Assembly (NCBI GenBank): GCA_964036195.1
Contig: OZ038454.1
Location: forward strand, 27,576,315-27,640,314
Direction: 5' to 3'
DNA: 64,000 nucleotides
Origin: Sphaerolaimus hirsutus
Taxonomy: Eukaryota; Nematoda; Chromadorea; Monhysterida; Sphaerolaimidae
Shown: piece by piece, positions 32,601-43,600 of the stretch
How the letters are laid out: each line of letters opens with the position of its first letter
Position numbering within the stretch: the stretch's first letter is position 1
The notes under the pieces: generated by a model
The model's database searches: none
The model's input: the letters and a program-made list of their open reading frames with translations, nothing else
Told to the model about the DNA's origin: nothing
Made by a program: the position numbers and the translations under genes

Positions 32601-33416
32601 GAAATCTAAAAACGCCCTCTTTCCACCCCTGGACCCGATTCAATTGGGCAGACAAATTTCTGCCCTCCGCGCCCGGCACCTGACACGCCCGTCATGCACG
32701 CCAGGCAAAATTTTGTAAAACGAGATTCAATTGCGCCCTGCATGCCAGGCGCCTGACACGCCCGACGCGCCTGCCAGGCACGCTCTCGCGAGTGCCTGAA
32801 GTCCCTCAAAATTGCAAAATGAAGTTTAATTGTGAGGGCATGCCTGGCAAAATTTAACAGAACATGAAAAATGTGCCCTGCATCCTCAGAGGTGCAGGGC
32901 AGGTAACTTTTCATGTTTTCAGTTAAACTTTTTCCATAGTGTATCCAAATATTTTTTTATGTATCCAAATATTGTTTTCGGTATTCAAATCTTATGTTTT
33001 GTATCCAAAACTTATGTTTGTGTATCCAAACCTTATGTTCATGCCTGTTCTGCCAGGCACCTGACAGCTGCCACCCGGCACGCAATTAAATCTCGCTCTG
33101 CCTGGCGGTCGGGCGGTGGCTGTCAGGCGCCTGGCATGACGGGCGGGCGGCGCGGGCATGCCTGCCCAATCAAATCTCGAATTGCCAGACACGCCCGTCA
33201 TGTCCTCCCTCTCAGGGATAATCTGCCCAATAAAATCTGGGGCCAGGCATCAATAATACAAATGCATAAATGCACACTTTTGAACGTTGCCCAGACGCGG
33301 GCGTGTACGAGCGGCGGGCCGGCCTGCCCGACTTGCCCATCGACAACACGGTCAAGTTGTGGTCCTTCCACAGCCCCCACAGCTCCGAGGGCACCGACGA
33401 GGCCATGCGGTTGTAA
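23458..33416 (+). CDS. WRAP53: WRAP53/TCAB1 telomerase Cajal body WD40 protein, ten exons
   Basis: Exons: 23458-23623, 24110-24202, 24732-24924, 25164-25306, 27084-27226, 28267-28456, 28854-29033, 30363-30518, 32126-32365, 33295-33416. Phases join to 541 codons plus stop, close to the 548 of human WRAP53. A disordered acidic N-terminus precedes WD40 blades with family signatures [64 protein letters not shown] and [20 protein letters not shown]53 binds the CAB box of scaRNAs and telomerase RNA and carries them to Cajal bodies. The C-terminus is short, ending after [11 protein letters not shown]. Exon 1 is the least certain. Intron 3 is a transposon. Confidence 0.93.
24110..24202 (+). CDS. WRAP53: WRAP53 exon 2
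   Basis: Encodes the acidic stretch [20 protein letters not shown] and then [10 protein letters not shown]. Acceptor TTTTCAG after a purine run, donor CAGC|gtgagt; phase 1 in, phase 1 out. Confidence 0.75.
24732..24924 (+). CDS. WRAP53: WRAP53 exon 3
   Basis: Encodes a disordered region with [15 protein letters not shown] and [10 protein letters not shown] just before the WD40 domain. Acceptor GGGCGCAG restores phase 1. The donor GGCAG|gtgcca is the first bases of an introner-family MITE. Confidence 0.85.
24925..25163 (+). mobile_element. introner-like MITE forming WRAP53 intron 3
   Basis: The intron starts gtgccaatcccggatcctgt, matching the FAM184 intron 3 element at 19 of 20 bases, and ends with acagggtcccggag before tggcctcag. 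Between are CTGTAAAATGTCAAATG words and their inverse. The donor GT lies in the element end. Two acceptors in the same phase are possible, GGAG at 25154 and CTCAG at 25163, differing by three codons. Confidence 0.82.
25164..25306 (+). CDS. WRAP53: WRAP53 exon 4 (first WD40 blade)
   Basis: Encodes [20 protein letters not shown] and then a segment with [15 protein letters not shown]. Human WRAP53 has NFLKGCKWAPDGSC at the same place. Donor TTCA|gtgagt, phase 1 out. Confidence 0.93.
25615..26907. mobile_element. hAT-like element, TAGGGATGG ends, AAGCGCTTTTTTT words, with nested element
   Basis: Ends TAGGGATGGCAAGCGC and TTTTTTCCATCCCTA, flanked by the 8-bp duplication CTGGTGAT (25607-25614 and 26908-26915). 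The subterminal parts are AAAAAAAGCGC arrays. The unique interior, about 25730-26180, matches in reverse the interiors of the elements at 38183 and 38885. A TAGGGTTCAAAC element is nested in it. It lies in WRAP53 intron 4. Confidence 0.9.
26194..26764. mobile_element. hAT-like element, TAGGGTTCAAAC ends, GGGATC satellite
   Basis: Ends TAGGGTTCAAACGGGAT and ATCCCGTTTGAACCCTA, flanked by the 8-bp duplication CTCAGGAC (26186-26193 and 26765-26772). Both sides of the interior are arrays of CGGGATCGGGATTGG words. Its frames read as Arg-Asp-Gly repeats and are not genes. Copy 2, with the same ends but a different satellite, is at 54239. Confidence 0.92.
27084..27226 (+). CDS. WRAP53: WRAP53 exon 5
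   Basis: Encodes [12 protein letters not shown] and [16 protein letters not shown], matching the human TIYDYCWYSL and ENPIHIW region. Acceptor ATCGCAG, donor TGG|gtaaga, phase 0 out. Confidence 0.95.
27491..27710. repeat. GTATACTCGGCGGAC-ended MITE
   Basis: GTATACTCGGCGGACATCAC on the left and GTGCGGTCCGCCGAGTATAC on the right form inverted ends. It is a shorter member of the family at 27829 and 33461, in WRAP53 intron 5. Confidence 0.7.
27829..28090. repeat. GTATACTCGGCGGACCGC-ended MITE, copy 2
   Basis: The ends GTATACTCGGCGGACCGCAA and ATGCGGTCCGCCGAGTATAC are inverted. The interior words GATAACGCGCGAG and ATGACGTCAT recur at 1348-2163 and 33461-33714. Confidence 0.78.
28267..28456 (+). 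CDS. WRAP53: WRAP53 exon 6
   Basis: Encodes [20 protein letters not shown] and then [13 protein letters not shown], matching human AYNHLDELTAAHSL and RTVRVFSTARPGR. Acceptor TCGCAG, donor AAAC|gtgcgt; phase 0 in, phase 1 out. Confidence 0.95.
28854..29033 (+). CDS. WRAP53: WRAP53 exon 7
   Basis: Encodes [20 protein letters not shown] and then [11 protein letters not shown], matching human QSGIISCIAF and CGSYGRSLGLYAW. Acceptor TCTCGCGCAG, donor CAGG|gtcggt, phase 1 out. Confidence 0.95.
29765..29790. repeat. TA dinucleotide microsatellite
   Basis: About 13 uninterrupted TA units in WRAP53 intron 7. Confidence 0.9.
29850..30208. mobile_element. hAT-like CAGGG(A/G)CGTATCC element, copy 2 (inverted)
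   Basis: Starts CAGGGCCGTATCCAGG and ends CCTGGATACGTCCCTG, flanked by the 8-bp duplication GAACCAAA (29842-29849 and 30209-30216). It is an internally shortened copy of the element at 4244, in reverse orientation. Confidence 0.9.
30363..30518 (+). CDS. WRAP53: WRAP53 exon 8
   Basis: Encodes [20 protein letters not shown] and [19 protein letters not shown], matching human GARKDAELLCWDLR and TNQRIYFDLDPTGQFLVSG. Acceptor TTTTCCCAG, donor AGCG|gtacgt, phase 1 out. Confidence 0.95.
31302..32057. mobile_element. element with GCGCACCGCACACTC ends in WRAP53 intron 8
   Basis: The left end GCGCACCGCACACTCAAAAT is inverted at the right as ATTTGAGTGTGCCGTGC. The interior repeats GCAGTTCGAACGTTTTTGA and CCGCCAAGGCGGAA palindromes. 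No duplication at the borders was resolved. Confidence 0.65.
32126..32365 (+). CDS. WRAP53: WRAP53 exon 9
   Basis: Encodes [13 protein letters not shown], a Ser-rich insert and [16 protein letters not shown], then an acidic tail. Human has GSTSGAVSVWDT and HPSLPLLATASGQRVF here. Acceptor CATCACAG, donor GATG|gtgggt, phase 1 out. Confidence 0.95.
33295..33416 (+). CDS. WRAP53: WRAP53 exon 10 (terminal)
   Basis: Encodes [20 protein letters not shown] and ends EGTDEAMRL before a TAA. Acceptor GTTGCCCAG completes phase 1. NTVKLWSF corresponds to the last WD40 strand (human CRLQLWWC). The human C-terminal tail after this blade is longer. Confidence 0.9.
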
Positions 33417-33460
33417 TTGACAAGGGTTTTGGACAATGATCTGTTGTTTTCTGTTTGATA

Positions 33461-33714
33461 TGTGCTCGGCGGACCGCACGATGTGTATTTTTCTAAAGGA
33501 AACACCATAATGACGTCATAATTAAATGAAAATTGTTCCAAACAAAATGATATTTCACCTTTCAGGAAACATTATTCGTCGCTTTTACGCTTTTTTCCGC
33601 CTTTTTATGTTTGAACTTTTTTTTTGAAAGTGTCTGCATAAATATCTTGCTCGCGCGTTATCGACCAAGACACAAGTAATTTTGGACGCTTACTTTGCGG
33701 TCCGCCGAGTATAC
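33461..33714. repeat. GTATACTCGGCGGACCGC-ended MITE in the WRAP53 3' flank
   Basis: The left end TGTGCTCGGCGGACCGCA and right end TGCGGTCCGCCGAGTATAC are inverted. It starts 45 bp after the WRAP53 stop codon and holds the first plausible ATTAAA polyadenylation signal (33521-33526), so it may lie in the 3' UTR. Confidence 0.75.
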
Positions 33715-33994
33715 ATGTGTAACTGTTTATCACGTCCGTTGATTAATTTAGAAAATCTAGTAACTAAAATAGCACTCGGATTATGATCGATTTTTATTGT
33801 ATTACGTTATTATTTTTACAGGTTCAAATATATTTATGTATTAATAGATTATCAATTTTTAAATGCAAATGCGTGTGTAGAGATGAGATAAAGTCATGCG
33901 AACTTCTGTGTCGATATGATTTTCATTTACTGTAACCCAGTAATTATTTATGATCTCATTTGAAGCGATTTAGAAGTAGATTGCATGTCATGTC

Positions 33995-34191
33995 CAGTTA
34001 TGTAAAAGCGCCATGGCGTTTTTGCCGCTTGGCGCTACTTTTACCCGGTGCCAAGAACAAAATGCCTGGCGCTGGCGCTTGGCGCGGGCGCCAGAGCAAA
34101 AAGCGACATGGCGCTTGGCGCTATTTTGTTCTGGCGCTGAGGGTCGGAAAAGCGCCATGGCGCCAAAGTCCCGGAGCTTTTTACATCACTA
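33995..34191. mobile_element. hAT-like element, CAGTTATGTAAAAGC ends, GGCGCC words
   Basis: Ends CAGTTATGTAAAAGCGCC and GCTTTTTACATCACTA, flanked by the 8-bp duplication GTCATGTC (33987-33994 and 34192-34199). The interior is almost only GGCGCTTGGCGC-type words. Confidence 0.85.
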
Positions 34192-34636
34192 GTCATGTCA
34201 TTTAGGTAATGATATACGCAAAATAAAAAAATAAATTTAATCATTAAATGATGATGATTTAATTATTGTCACGTCATATGGTGTAAATTAATGACCACTT
34301 GATTCAGGATAGCTGCTTGCAGGGCTTTTTTCTATTTATAATGTGTTCACATTATAACCTTCTATTTAAATATCTAACATAACTCAGCCATTACACAGAA
34401 CAAACTGCAGTTTTGGTCATTTATAAATATTCCCTTTACACTCAATTCAGGTGGGGGGGGAATTTCAAGGGGGTCTATTTTCCCACCTCGCTAAGACCTG
34501 GGGGTATTTTGAGAGGGGGGGTTTAATTCAAGGAGGAAATACGGTAATCTGAATTTGTAAGACAATTCTTCTGTCCCACTCGTGTTTTCGTTTTCATTTC
34601 GAATCACCATTTTTTCATTAAATCATTTTTTCGCAG

Positions 34637-34666
34637 CCAACGGGAGGAACCAACGTTCAGGGTCAT
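34637..34666 (+). CDS. unrecognised gene, tentative exon A
   Basis: A 30-bp segment between TTTTTTCGCAG and CAT|gtaagc, reading NGRNQRSGS in the phase required by the next exon. The splice signals are good, but the exon is too short to show coding bias. Confidence 0.35.
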
Positions 34667-37600
34667 GTAAGCGGCTGAAATGAATAAATGAGTGAGTGAT
34701 TGTCCCATTGTACACTGAAAAATCTAGTTCTGCATCGCGCAAATTTCACTTTTTTCTGATTGTGAAGGTCACTCTTTGGCCCTTACTTTGGTGGGTGTCG
34801 TTTAATTTTTTTGTTTGGTTGATAACTTTCAGCTAAATTCTCTTGAAGTACTGCGCGCTGAAAAATCTGTTATAGCATACTGAGTAGTTTTTTGAGTGCA
34901 TCACTTGTAATCAGTCACACTTCACATCAAGCCTGGTGTGCATCACTTGTAATCAGGGCTCTGCTTCAGAAATTATAATCAAATGTTTGCCTCACTTGCA
35001 GTTGAAAATGTCTAACTTCACATCAAAATTTCTAGTTGAGCTACTTGTAATCAAGAACTGAATCACTTCTAATCATGAATCACTCTTGTATTCTGAAACT
35101 TCCCCCAATATTTTTCATTAATGCTGTTGTCCATACATCCTCACTGCATGCTTCACATCAAAGGCAACAAATGTATGTGATCAATGCCACTACTGTATTT
35201 AATACCTCAAAATACCCCCAGCAGGGTTCATTATTTCACAAGCAAATTTTGAGGGGGTCAATCCAGGTCAGGCCTGTTATGCATGTAAACCCATTATGCA
35301 TGTAGACCCATTATAGACACATACCTGCAGGGGTAAAAAGGGGGTGGGTAGCCCTACCCAAAACTGCCTGGCTGTCTATCTACCTGGAGCAAATTTTTTT
35401 GGTTACTATCCCCTGAACACCCCCCTTGCAAATTGCCTAGTTATCTAGCCATGTGGAGCACTTTTGAGGTATTTTACTCTAATTTTCACCTAAAGTTGCT
35501 AATTTTCATACTTTTTATACATTTTCACCTTCAAAATCACTAGGTCATGTGTTTCATTGCATATTTTCAGCATGCTGGGTATAGTAAAAAGTGTGCTAGT
35601 TCTACATGCATAATGGATTTAAATGCATAATGACACAGGGCCATCAATTCGAGGGGGCTCATTCAAGGAGGCTTTTATTATTTCACCATAATTTTGTCAG
35701 TGTGCGGTGTACGGGTGTCAATTCGAGGGGGGGGCTCATTCAAGAGGGCTTTTATTATTTCACCATACATTTTTTCAGTGTTTGGTGTACCATTCTTTGG
35801 TATGTTTAAATGCTACAGAACTTTTATTCTGGCAGTATGACAGGTGAATGCAATGGTATTTATGTAGTGAGTAATAAAACAAAAGACAAACAGTAAATTG
35901 ATGATAAATGTTACTGGAAACATGGTTCAACCATTTTATTACAACTGATGCACTTCAGTATTTTAAGTGTAATAATAGTGAAGCAAATGAGTCCGACGTG
36001 TGGTTATAAGTTTTGATGTTAAGTGGGGTTCTTCTTGATTACAAGTGATGCACCTAGGTTTGATGTGAATTTTTCGCGATTAGAAGTATTTCATTTTGCG
36101 CGCCTGTTACTAGATAAAATGAATAGTAAATAGAACATGTGGCGTAGGCTGGCTTTTATTGATTTTTTCTATACATGTACGTGCATATGCGTACTTTTTA
36201 TACGTAAATATGTATACGTTTGTAATGTCATGTTATTTATGTGCACGCTTACTGGACACATTTTGTGGATCTAAATTATGTGGAAATCGACTGCCGTTCA
36301 CCATTATCGACTTTTAGGCAGGCGCTTTTTTCATGCGTAAACAGCGTAAACGGTTGATATTTTAACAGTCGCTCAGTGTTCAATAAAAATTCATTTTTAG
36401 ACAGTTTACAATAATTTACAATAACGATTATCTTCGATCGGCATAAACTGCTGTATCAATTTAAGAGATCACGTGTTTCCGTCAACTAATGCGCGCTTCA
36501 CATAGATTTTTCGGTTGACTGCTGGCGTGCCTATCGCTAATAATTTTTATTCTAATATGAAATTTTTATGTTGAAAAAGTCAATTTTCCTCTCTGCAGGC
36601 TGTCAACTAATAAATAATTCGCTCGATGACAGGTCGCTTCAGGAAATATTCATCGCGGTGAGTTGACATTTCGAAAATTATTAAATCGGAATGTGCCGTG
36701 GCCATATTTTTGCCCTCTGTGCTAAGGTTTACTGGAATTCGAAAGCTTGGATAGCTTCCCCCGATGGACAGACAAGTTTCGAGGCAAGTAAAATTATCTG
36801 TTTTTCACTCGAATAGGTCCGCGCGTTAGTTTGCGCCGTAAATTTCCGAAACTGGTTTGAATAGGGTTCCGACGATTTTCGGAATTTTGCGGTCTTGATC
36901 CCGAAATCTCAAAATTCCTATTCTGATTACGAAATTATCAAAATCCCAACTGCGAGAATAATCCCGATCCCGCAAAAATTTGTCAACTTTGTCAAATGAC
37001 GTTTTTGCACTAAGAAATGTGAACGGAAACCGCCGGTCCAGTAAAAGTATGCATACCACTTTAATGGCATCTTGGTAGGTGTGTTATAGGCCATTTTTAT
37101 AGCAACTTCGTGAAAAACTAATATCACAACTTTGTCCAAAATCCCGATACCCGGACCTCGAAAACTCGAAAACCAATCCCGATCCCATAAGTTCAGACTC
37201 ATTTGAGTTTGCCAGAATGAGGAGTTCGTCAACTGAGGAGTTGACCAACATCTGAAAAAGGCCGCCTGAAACAGATTTATCAGTTTCGGAAATTTCGGTC
37301 GCGAACTAGTGTGTGTTGTGAGCAAAATGTTTGAATTTCAGATAACTGAATGGTTACTAATCGCACTTTTTAAAAGAATTTATTCAATTGAATAAGTGGT
37401 CTCCAGGATTTTGACCCTCCGGGGGCTGGATAGGTAGCAAATCGCTTCCCTAGAGAGATAGACAGCTGAAATTTTTTTTGGGGAGTGGGTTTCGGGTTGG
37501 TTCAATTACCTATGTGCTTTTTCATGGTGTAGAATGTAGAAAATGGGGAAAAATCACTAAAATGGGTAAATAATATAAGGTATATAAGCACATAAATACT

Positions 37601-40600
37601 TATCCAAAAGCCAATAATGCACATGAATTAGTGATTTTGAATGTGAAAACAGGCAAAAACCTAGAAAATCATTGATTTTGAATGAAAATTGTGGCAAAAT
37701 TTGTAAAAATCGCTCAAGATAGATAGATAGCTGTTCGATTTGGATTCAGGTGTTCTGGGGCTAAAATCCGAAAAGTTTGCTTCGGGATAGCTGCCCAGTG
37801 AAGACCCATTTATTGAATTAGTCTGAGAATTTTTTAAAAATTTTCAACATAGATGTCTATCTTGTAATAAAAAATTCGCTTATGAAAACAAGCCCATCGG
37901 TAAAATGTTGTTTTTTTCTTCTTTAGGCCCCATGAACATTGGTAAGTGGACAACTGAAATAGCTTTCCGTCAATTCGCGGTGACCTGCGAAAATCGGTTT
38001 CTGGCTGTAGCTCGTAACGTTATTTCATGTAAAGTGCTCAAGTCCCGCTGTCCATTTAAAAGTTTGAATCATCGCCCTATTTCCTGTTATGGGGGGTGTA
38101 TAGAGCTGTAAGTTTGGGGGAATATTGGCGACACCCCCTACTATACACTGACGGGAGGGGCGCCCCTCGAATGTATAGCGACTAGGGATGGCCGAAAAAG
38201 GTTTTTTTTCGACGACGGTTTTTTTTCAAAAACGGTTTTATTTTAAAATAAAACCGTGTTTTTCAAAAGCTCCCAGATATGGTTATGAGTCAACATATAC
38301 AGGTATATCAGACAGGTGGCAGTACTTTGTGGTGTTGTATTTAGCCATATAATGGCTGTGGAGCCATAGGATATCATTATCAGTGGTGATTTCTGTCAAA
38401 AATATCCGTTTTATGTTGACTTATTACGAATATTGGATTTTGTTGAATGTTTGTGACTTCAACTGAAGTTGGCCTTGGAATAGTGTTTAAATTAGGTCAC
38501 AATAGAAGGCTAATTCATTAGAAGTGATTTTTCACACTGTACAAGTATATGGAGGCACATTGACTGGATATTATATACTACATTAACATATCACGGCTTA
38601 TTATGGCACAAAAGCATGAACAAATGGAAGCTTTTACATTAAAAATGCTGCAAAACCAATGAAAACAACCCCAAAAAGTAAGGTGCATGTGAAATTGCGC
38701 GCTTGCGCGCAAAGAAATTGCAAAATACCTAGTGCTTAGTACCAAAAAATTTGGTCAGATTTTTTTCAATAAAACGTTTTTATTAAAAAAGAACCTTTGA
38801 AAAAAAACCTTGGCCATCCCTAGTAGCGACCCTCACTTAGGGGTCCTACCTCCTTAGGGGTCCTACCTCCTTAGGGGTCCTACCTAGGGTTGGAAAAAAA
38901 ACGTTTTTTTTTAACTCGATGTTTTTTTTAAAAAAAAAACGTTTTTTTTAAAAGCTCCCAGATATGACCTAGTGTCAACATATATAGGTATATCAGACAC
39001 TGGCAATACTCTGTGATGTTAAATATGACCATATAATGGCTGTGGAGCCATGGGATAGCATTATAAGTGGTGATTTGTGTCAAAAATATCCATTTTTCGT
39101 CGACATATCGTTCGTATATCGCCTTATAGTCGAATGTTCGTGACTTCAGGTAAAGTTTGGCACGGAATGGTGATCAAACAAGGTTATAAAAGGAGGTTGT
39201 TACTTTGGGAGTGAAGTTACACACTGTGGAGGTACATAGAAGCACATTACCTCAATATTCTATATTACAGCAACATGTCGGCTAATTCAAAGATGGTAGC
39301 ACATAGAAATGGATGTTTTGATACTAAAAATGCAACAAAACCAATGAAAACAACCACCAATGTCAATTTGTGTGTGAAATTGCGCGCTTGCGCGCAAAAA
39401 TTTTGCAAAATACCTAGTGCTTAGTACTAAAAATTTCGGCCGATGTTTTTAAAAAACAAAAACATTTCGGACGTCATGTTTTTAAAAAAAACAACGTTTT
39501 TTTTTTAAAAAAAACGTTTAAAAAAAAACATCGGCCAACCCTAGTCCTACCGCCCCCTCCTGTCAGTGTATGGTACGGGCTGTCGTCAATATTTTCCCCA
39601 AAATTACAGCTCTATAATCCCACTGTAACAGGAAATAGGGCGTCAGTTTCAAATTTGAAAACTTACTGCCAAACTTGTTGTGAACGCAGTTTACTTATAA
39701 ATATTTCGAGTGTCAGAATTCTAGTAAATTCGGCTGTGTACACCGATTTTTGCATTCGAAAACTTTTGCGAACTGGTAAAAAATGTGCTGTAAGAGGTTT
39801 TCAGTTGTAATTTAAATAAGATGAAATATAAACACCAAATAAAGCTGATGTGAAAAAAAATTCATTTTTCGAATAATCTTCATGAATTCCTACCTAATGA
39901 TTATGGTGGCTCTTCACACTAAATAGTTCACGGCTGGAATCAAGGAAATTGATAAATCAGAGCTAAACGCATTTGAGTTGAACAGAATGAGTCATTTTCA
40001 ATCTCAGTCAACTGTAGTTGACGGATTTTTTATTCAAAGCTCGTTTAAAGCTGATTTATGGCTTTCCGAAATTTCAGCCGCAAACTGGCGCCAAAGCCGC
40101 CATAATTTTTCTTGTTGTCACTAAAATACCTTTTGTTATCATAAATATCTGTAATATTCTAAAAATCCACGTACACTATCAAGTCAAGTGTCAAGCTTAA
40201 CTGCAAAAAAAAATATTTATTTGTCAAATGTGAGTGTTCTAACACTTCTTGAAATCACCCTCCACTTGTCAACTTCTAGAATGCATCCAGCGTGCTTTTT
40301 AGCCATAAACTTCTGCATGAGTTGAGATGGGATATTTATTTCAGTAAATGTGTAGTTTCTGCAAGATTGGTACTACACACACCAGTTGACAATAATATTG
40401 GCGTCAACTGGGCCGACTGGTTTCCATTCAGATTTTAGTTGACGGGTTGTCGAACGATGTTCAAATGCACATAGGTACTAGGGATGGACACAAAATGTCT
40501 TTTTTAACCGTTAACTTCACGTTTCCCCCCATGGAAGTCTTCCCCCCGTGGTGTGATGCATTAGCGTTATGTCCGTGCGGGCATAACGCTAATGGAACAC

Positions 40601-43600
40601 GACAAAACGCTAATGCAACACGGACAAAACGCTAATACAACACACTCCGGGGGCAAGTTGTCCACGGGGGAAAAGTACCTGGAATCTTTTTTAACGACCT
40701 GTCTTTTTTTCATAAAGACATTTTTTTCATAAAGACATTTTTTTAAAGACAGTGAAAAAAGTCATCGGCCATCCCTAATAGGTACATACCAATATTCATT
40801 CCTTTTCTGCATTGCCGCGTGTGCACTTGAAAATTGTCCTAATTGTCCCACTACCCGTCAACTAAAATCTGAATTGACATGGAAACCAGTTGACACCCAG
40901 TGTGCGTAGCGCCATTGCCTGCACTGTGTCACTTTCACGTGAAAATTTTCCAACAATGAAAATTTTGCAAAATTTTTCATTTTTCAGGTCGCAGCCCGAC
41001 CTGCGCGCTCAATATGCTGATTCTGGGAATGACTGGAAAATTGAACAGGTTAGCCATTGGCATTTTTTAGTTTGGCTATAGTTCAGGTGCCTCGCCCAGA
41101 CCCTGGAAATGCCCGGGAAAATGTAAAATGCCATGCAAAGTGTCGACAGTTGTGTAAAATACACTATCAAGTGATTATCAAACCCCATCAAACTTTATTT
41201 TATTTTTAATAGTTGTTTGATATTTTTCATGACATTTTACATTATTTTCGACAATTTGCATGGCATTTTGTATTTTACACGGCATTTTACAGGGTCTGGG
41301 AGATTGCCCTCAGCGATCAACTACCGAAACATTTTTTCTTTTTTTGGTTGGGGGTAGTAAAAGAAACCCCTTTTGAATAGATACTTCCGTTGATCGCGCC
41401 ACCTCCAGGGGTTCAATATAGCAAGGGGTGGTCTTTTCGAAGGGAGAGAAAACAGAAAAGAGAAAATCACTAAAATAGTTTTAAATTAGCCAAAAAAGGT
41501 ATACAAATTTGTGATTTTGAGTGAAAATTGGGGTAAAATTGCTGAATTTTCTCTAAATGTTACATAAATATATAGCTGTGTGATTTGGTTCAAAGGATTA
41601 TAGCCAAAAAATCGCCTCAGGGCAGATCGATAGGGACCATTCAAGACACCCCTGCCCCACATACTAGACTACTGTGGATGGGTAATTTCTCATTTAACAT
41701 AATATCAAAATATGTAAAATTGTTCAAATAACTTCTGTCAACTGAACCTATTGCAAACCTACTACCACCTGCACCCCGCCTGTATTGCAGATAATGCGAT
41801 ACAGTAAGTTAGGGTTAGGTAGCCGCAGGTGTACCTATCCCAACTCGCATAGGACGCGCTCCTGGCCGGTCTGGCCCAGGACGACGACTTCGCCCCGCTC
41901 GGCATCAAGCTGTTCGCCAGGAAAGACAGGTGAGTGGTGTTTTTTGTGGTCAAGCCTATTACGCATGTAAGCCCATTACGCATGTAGACCCATTATAGAT
42001 ACATTATACCCGCAGGGGTAAGAAAGGGGGCCGGTGACCCCACCCCAAACCGCCCAGCTATCTATCTATCTCTGGGGTAAATTTTTTTGCCTACTTTCCC
42101 CTGAACACACCCCCCCCCCCCGCAAATTGCCCAGCTATCTAGCGATCTGGAGCGCTTTTGAGCAATTTTACCCAAATTTTCACCCAAAATTGCTAATTTT
42201 CATACTAATAGATTTTCACCTTCAAAAGCACTTAGTAATGTGGTTTTTTGCCTAGTTTCAGCATGCCGGGTATAATTAAATGTGTTCAGGGTCTACATGC
42301 GGGATGGGTTTACATGCGGAATAGTGCAGGCCCGTTTTTTTTTTTGGGGGGGGGGGGGTTTGTCGCGCGTTATTGAAATTTTGAGTTTTTATCTACAAAA
42401 ATACCAAAAGTTTGTAGGAAGTATTGATCCTGGTGCTTTGAGCAATTCGCTTGTTGGCTCTTTTCCTTATGCAATTTTCCGTTCGGTAGATTTCATATTC
42501 ACGCTTTTTAGTTTTGTTTCCAATAAAAAAACGAAATTCGTGTGCGCGGTGCGTGAATTTTGGATCTTTGCCAATTGTTGGATGGGTTGTTAGTTTGTGG
42601 TTTTTAAACCCATTATTTTTTTATTGAAAATGATTTTTTTTAAATTTTATTTAATGGAAAGTGGCTCTACACGCCAGTTTACGGCCTAAATTAACGAAAC
42701 TGTGTTAACCGCATTTGGTTTTACCACAGTGAGTCATTCTTGATCCCAGTTAATATTAATAGTTGACGGACTCCTCATTCAAATGCGTCCGAAACTGATT
42801 TATCAGGCTTGCGAATTTCATGTCAACGACTAGGTATGTGTATGAGAAATAAACCATCTTTGTAGTACTGACTAGGGTGCCTTGGCACCCTGCCATGTCA
42901 ACTAAGTGAGTGACAAATTTCAAATTCCGGTTTAACTTCAGCGGAAAACAACTTTAGTGTCAAATATCTGTAAAGTGACACTTTGTCGTGCGTAGTGTCA
43001 TATGAAAGTTCAATGCACAGTGCTGTAAACTATGTTTCGTGAAAACTTTTCTGTCTGCATACAGACAACAAATGTTGAATTGTTGCTTTGGTGAGCTACT
43101 AAATCGCGAATTGTATTTAGTTTTCTTTTTTTGGTGAATAGTACCTTTTTGAGTGCCTGCGTAAGTACAGTCCCACTCTGCCAACACAAAATTAGTTTGC
43201 ATATCTACTCAAGTACTTTCGGTATTTTTTTGTGACCGTTTTTTTGAGTCGTAGTTAACAGGGGTTTTGAGCAGGGGCGTATCCAGGATTTTTGAGCGGG
43301 GGGGGGGGCTGCTTGTTTACGGAGGCCGGCGAACGGGGGGGCCTAAAATTTTACGTACAAAGTGGCGGAATGGCGCCATGGCGCTGGCGCCATTAGTAGG
43401 CACCACCCCATGGCGTCATTGGCGTTAACGCCAGCGCCACGGAACGCTGTATATGTATGTAAATATACATACAAATACAGCAAAAAGCACACCATTGAGT
43501 GTATTTTTAACGATTTGCGGCCACATGGAGAAAAACTAATGACAATATCTTATGTTTGGTGAATAATGCGCGCTCACGCGCAACTTTATTTACGCTGCGT

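Larger units (their letters stand above)
38066..39646. repeat. palindromic element split by two nested hAT-like insertions
   Basis: The arm 38066-38182 (with CCCTATTTCCTGTTATGG and CAATATT words) is inverted at 39544-39646 (CAGGAAATAGGG end). Between them sit two elements with their own target duplications and the middle of the palindrome, where a 17-bp unit TTAGGGGTCCTACCTCC is repeated about three times (38837-38884). It lies in the intron after micro-exon D. Confidence 0.75.

Noticed and set aside
36727..36783. Longer exon reading VYWNSKAWIASPDGQTSFE in the unrecognised gene.
   Set aside because: Its phase leads to an immediate stop in the next exon; the shorter exon from 36755 keeps the frame. 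Not fully excluded.
37905..38111. 68-codon frame containing GKWTTEIAFRQFAVTCENRF.
   Set aside because: It reads through a strong donor (ATTG|gtaagt) and into a palindromic repeat arm; no homology recognised.
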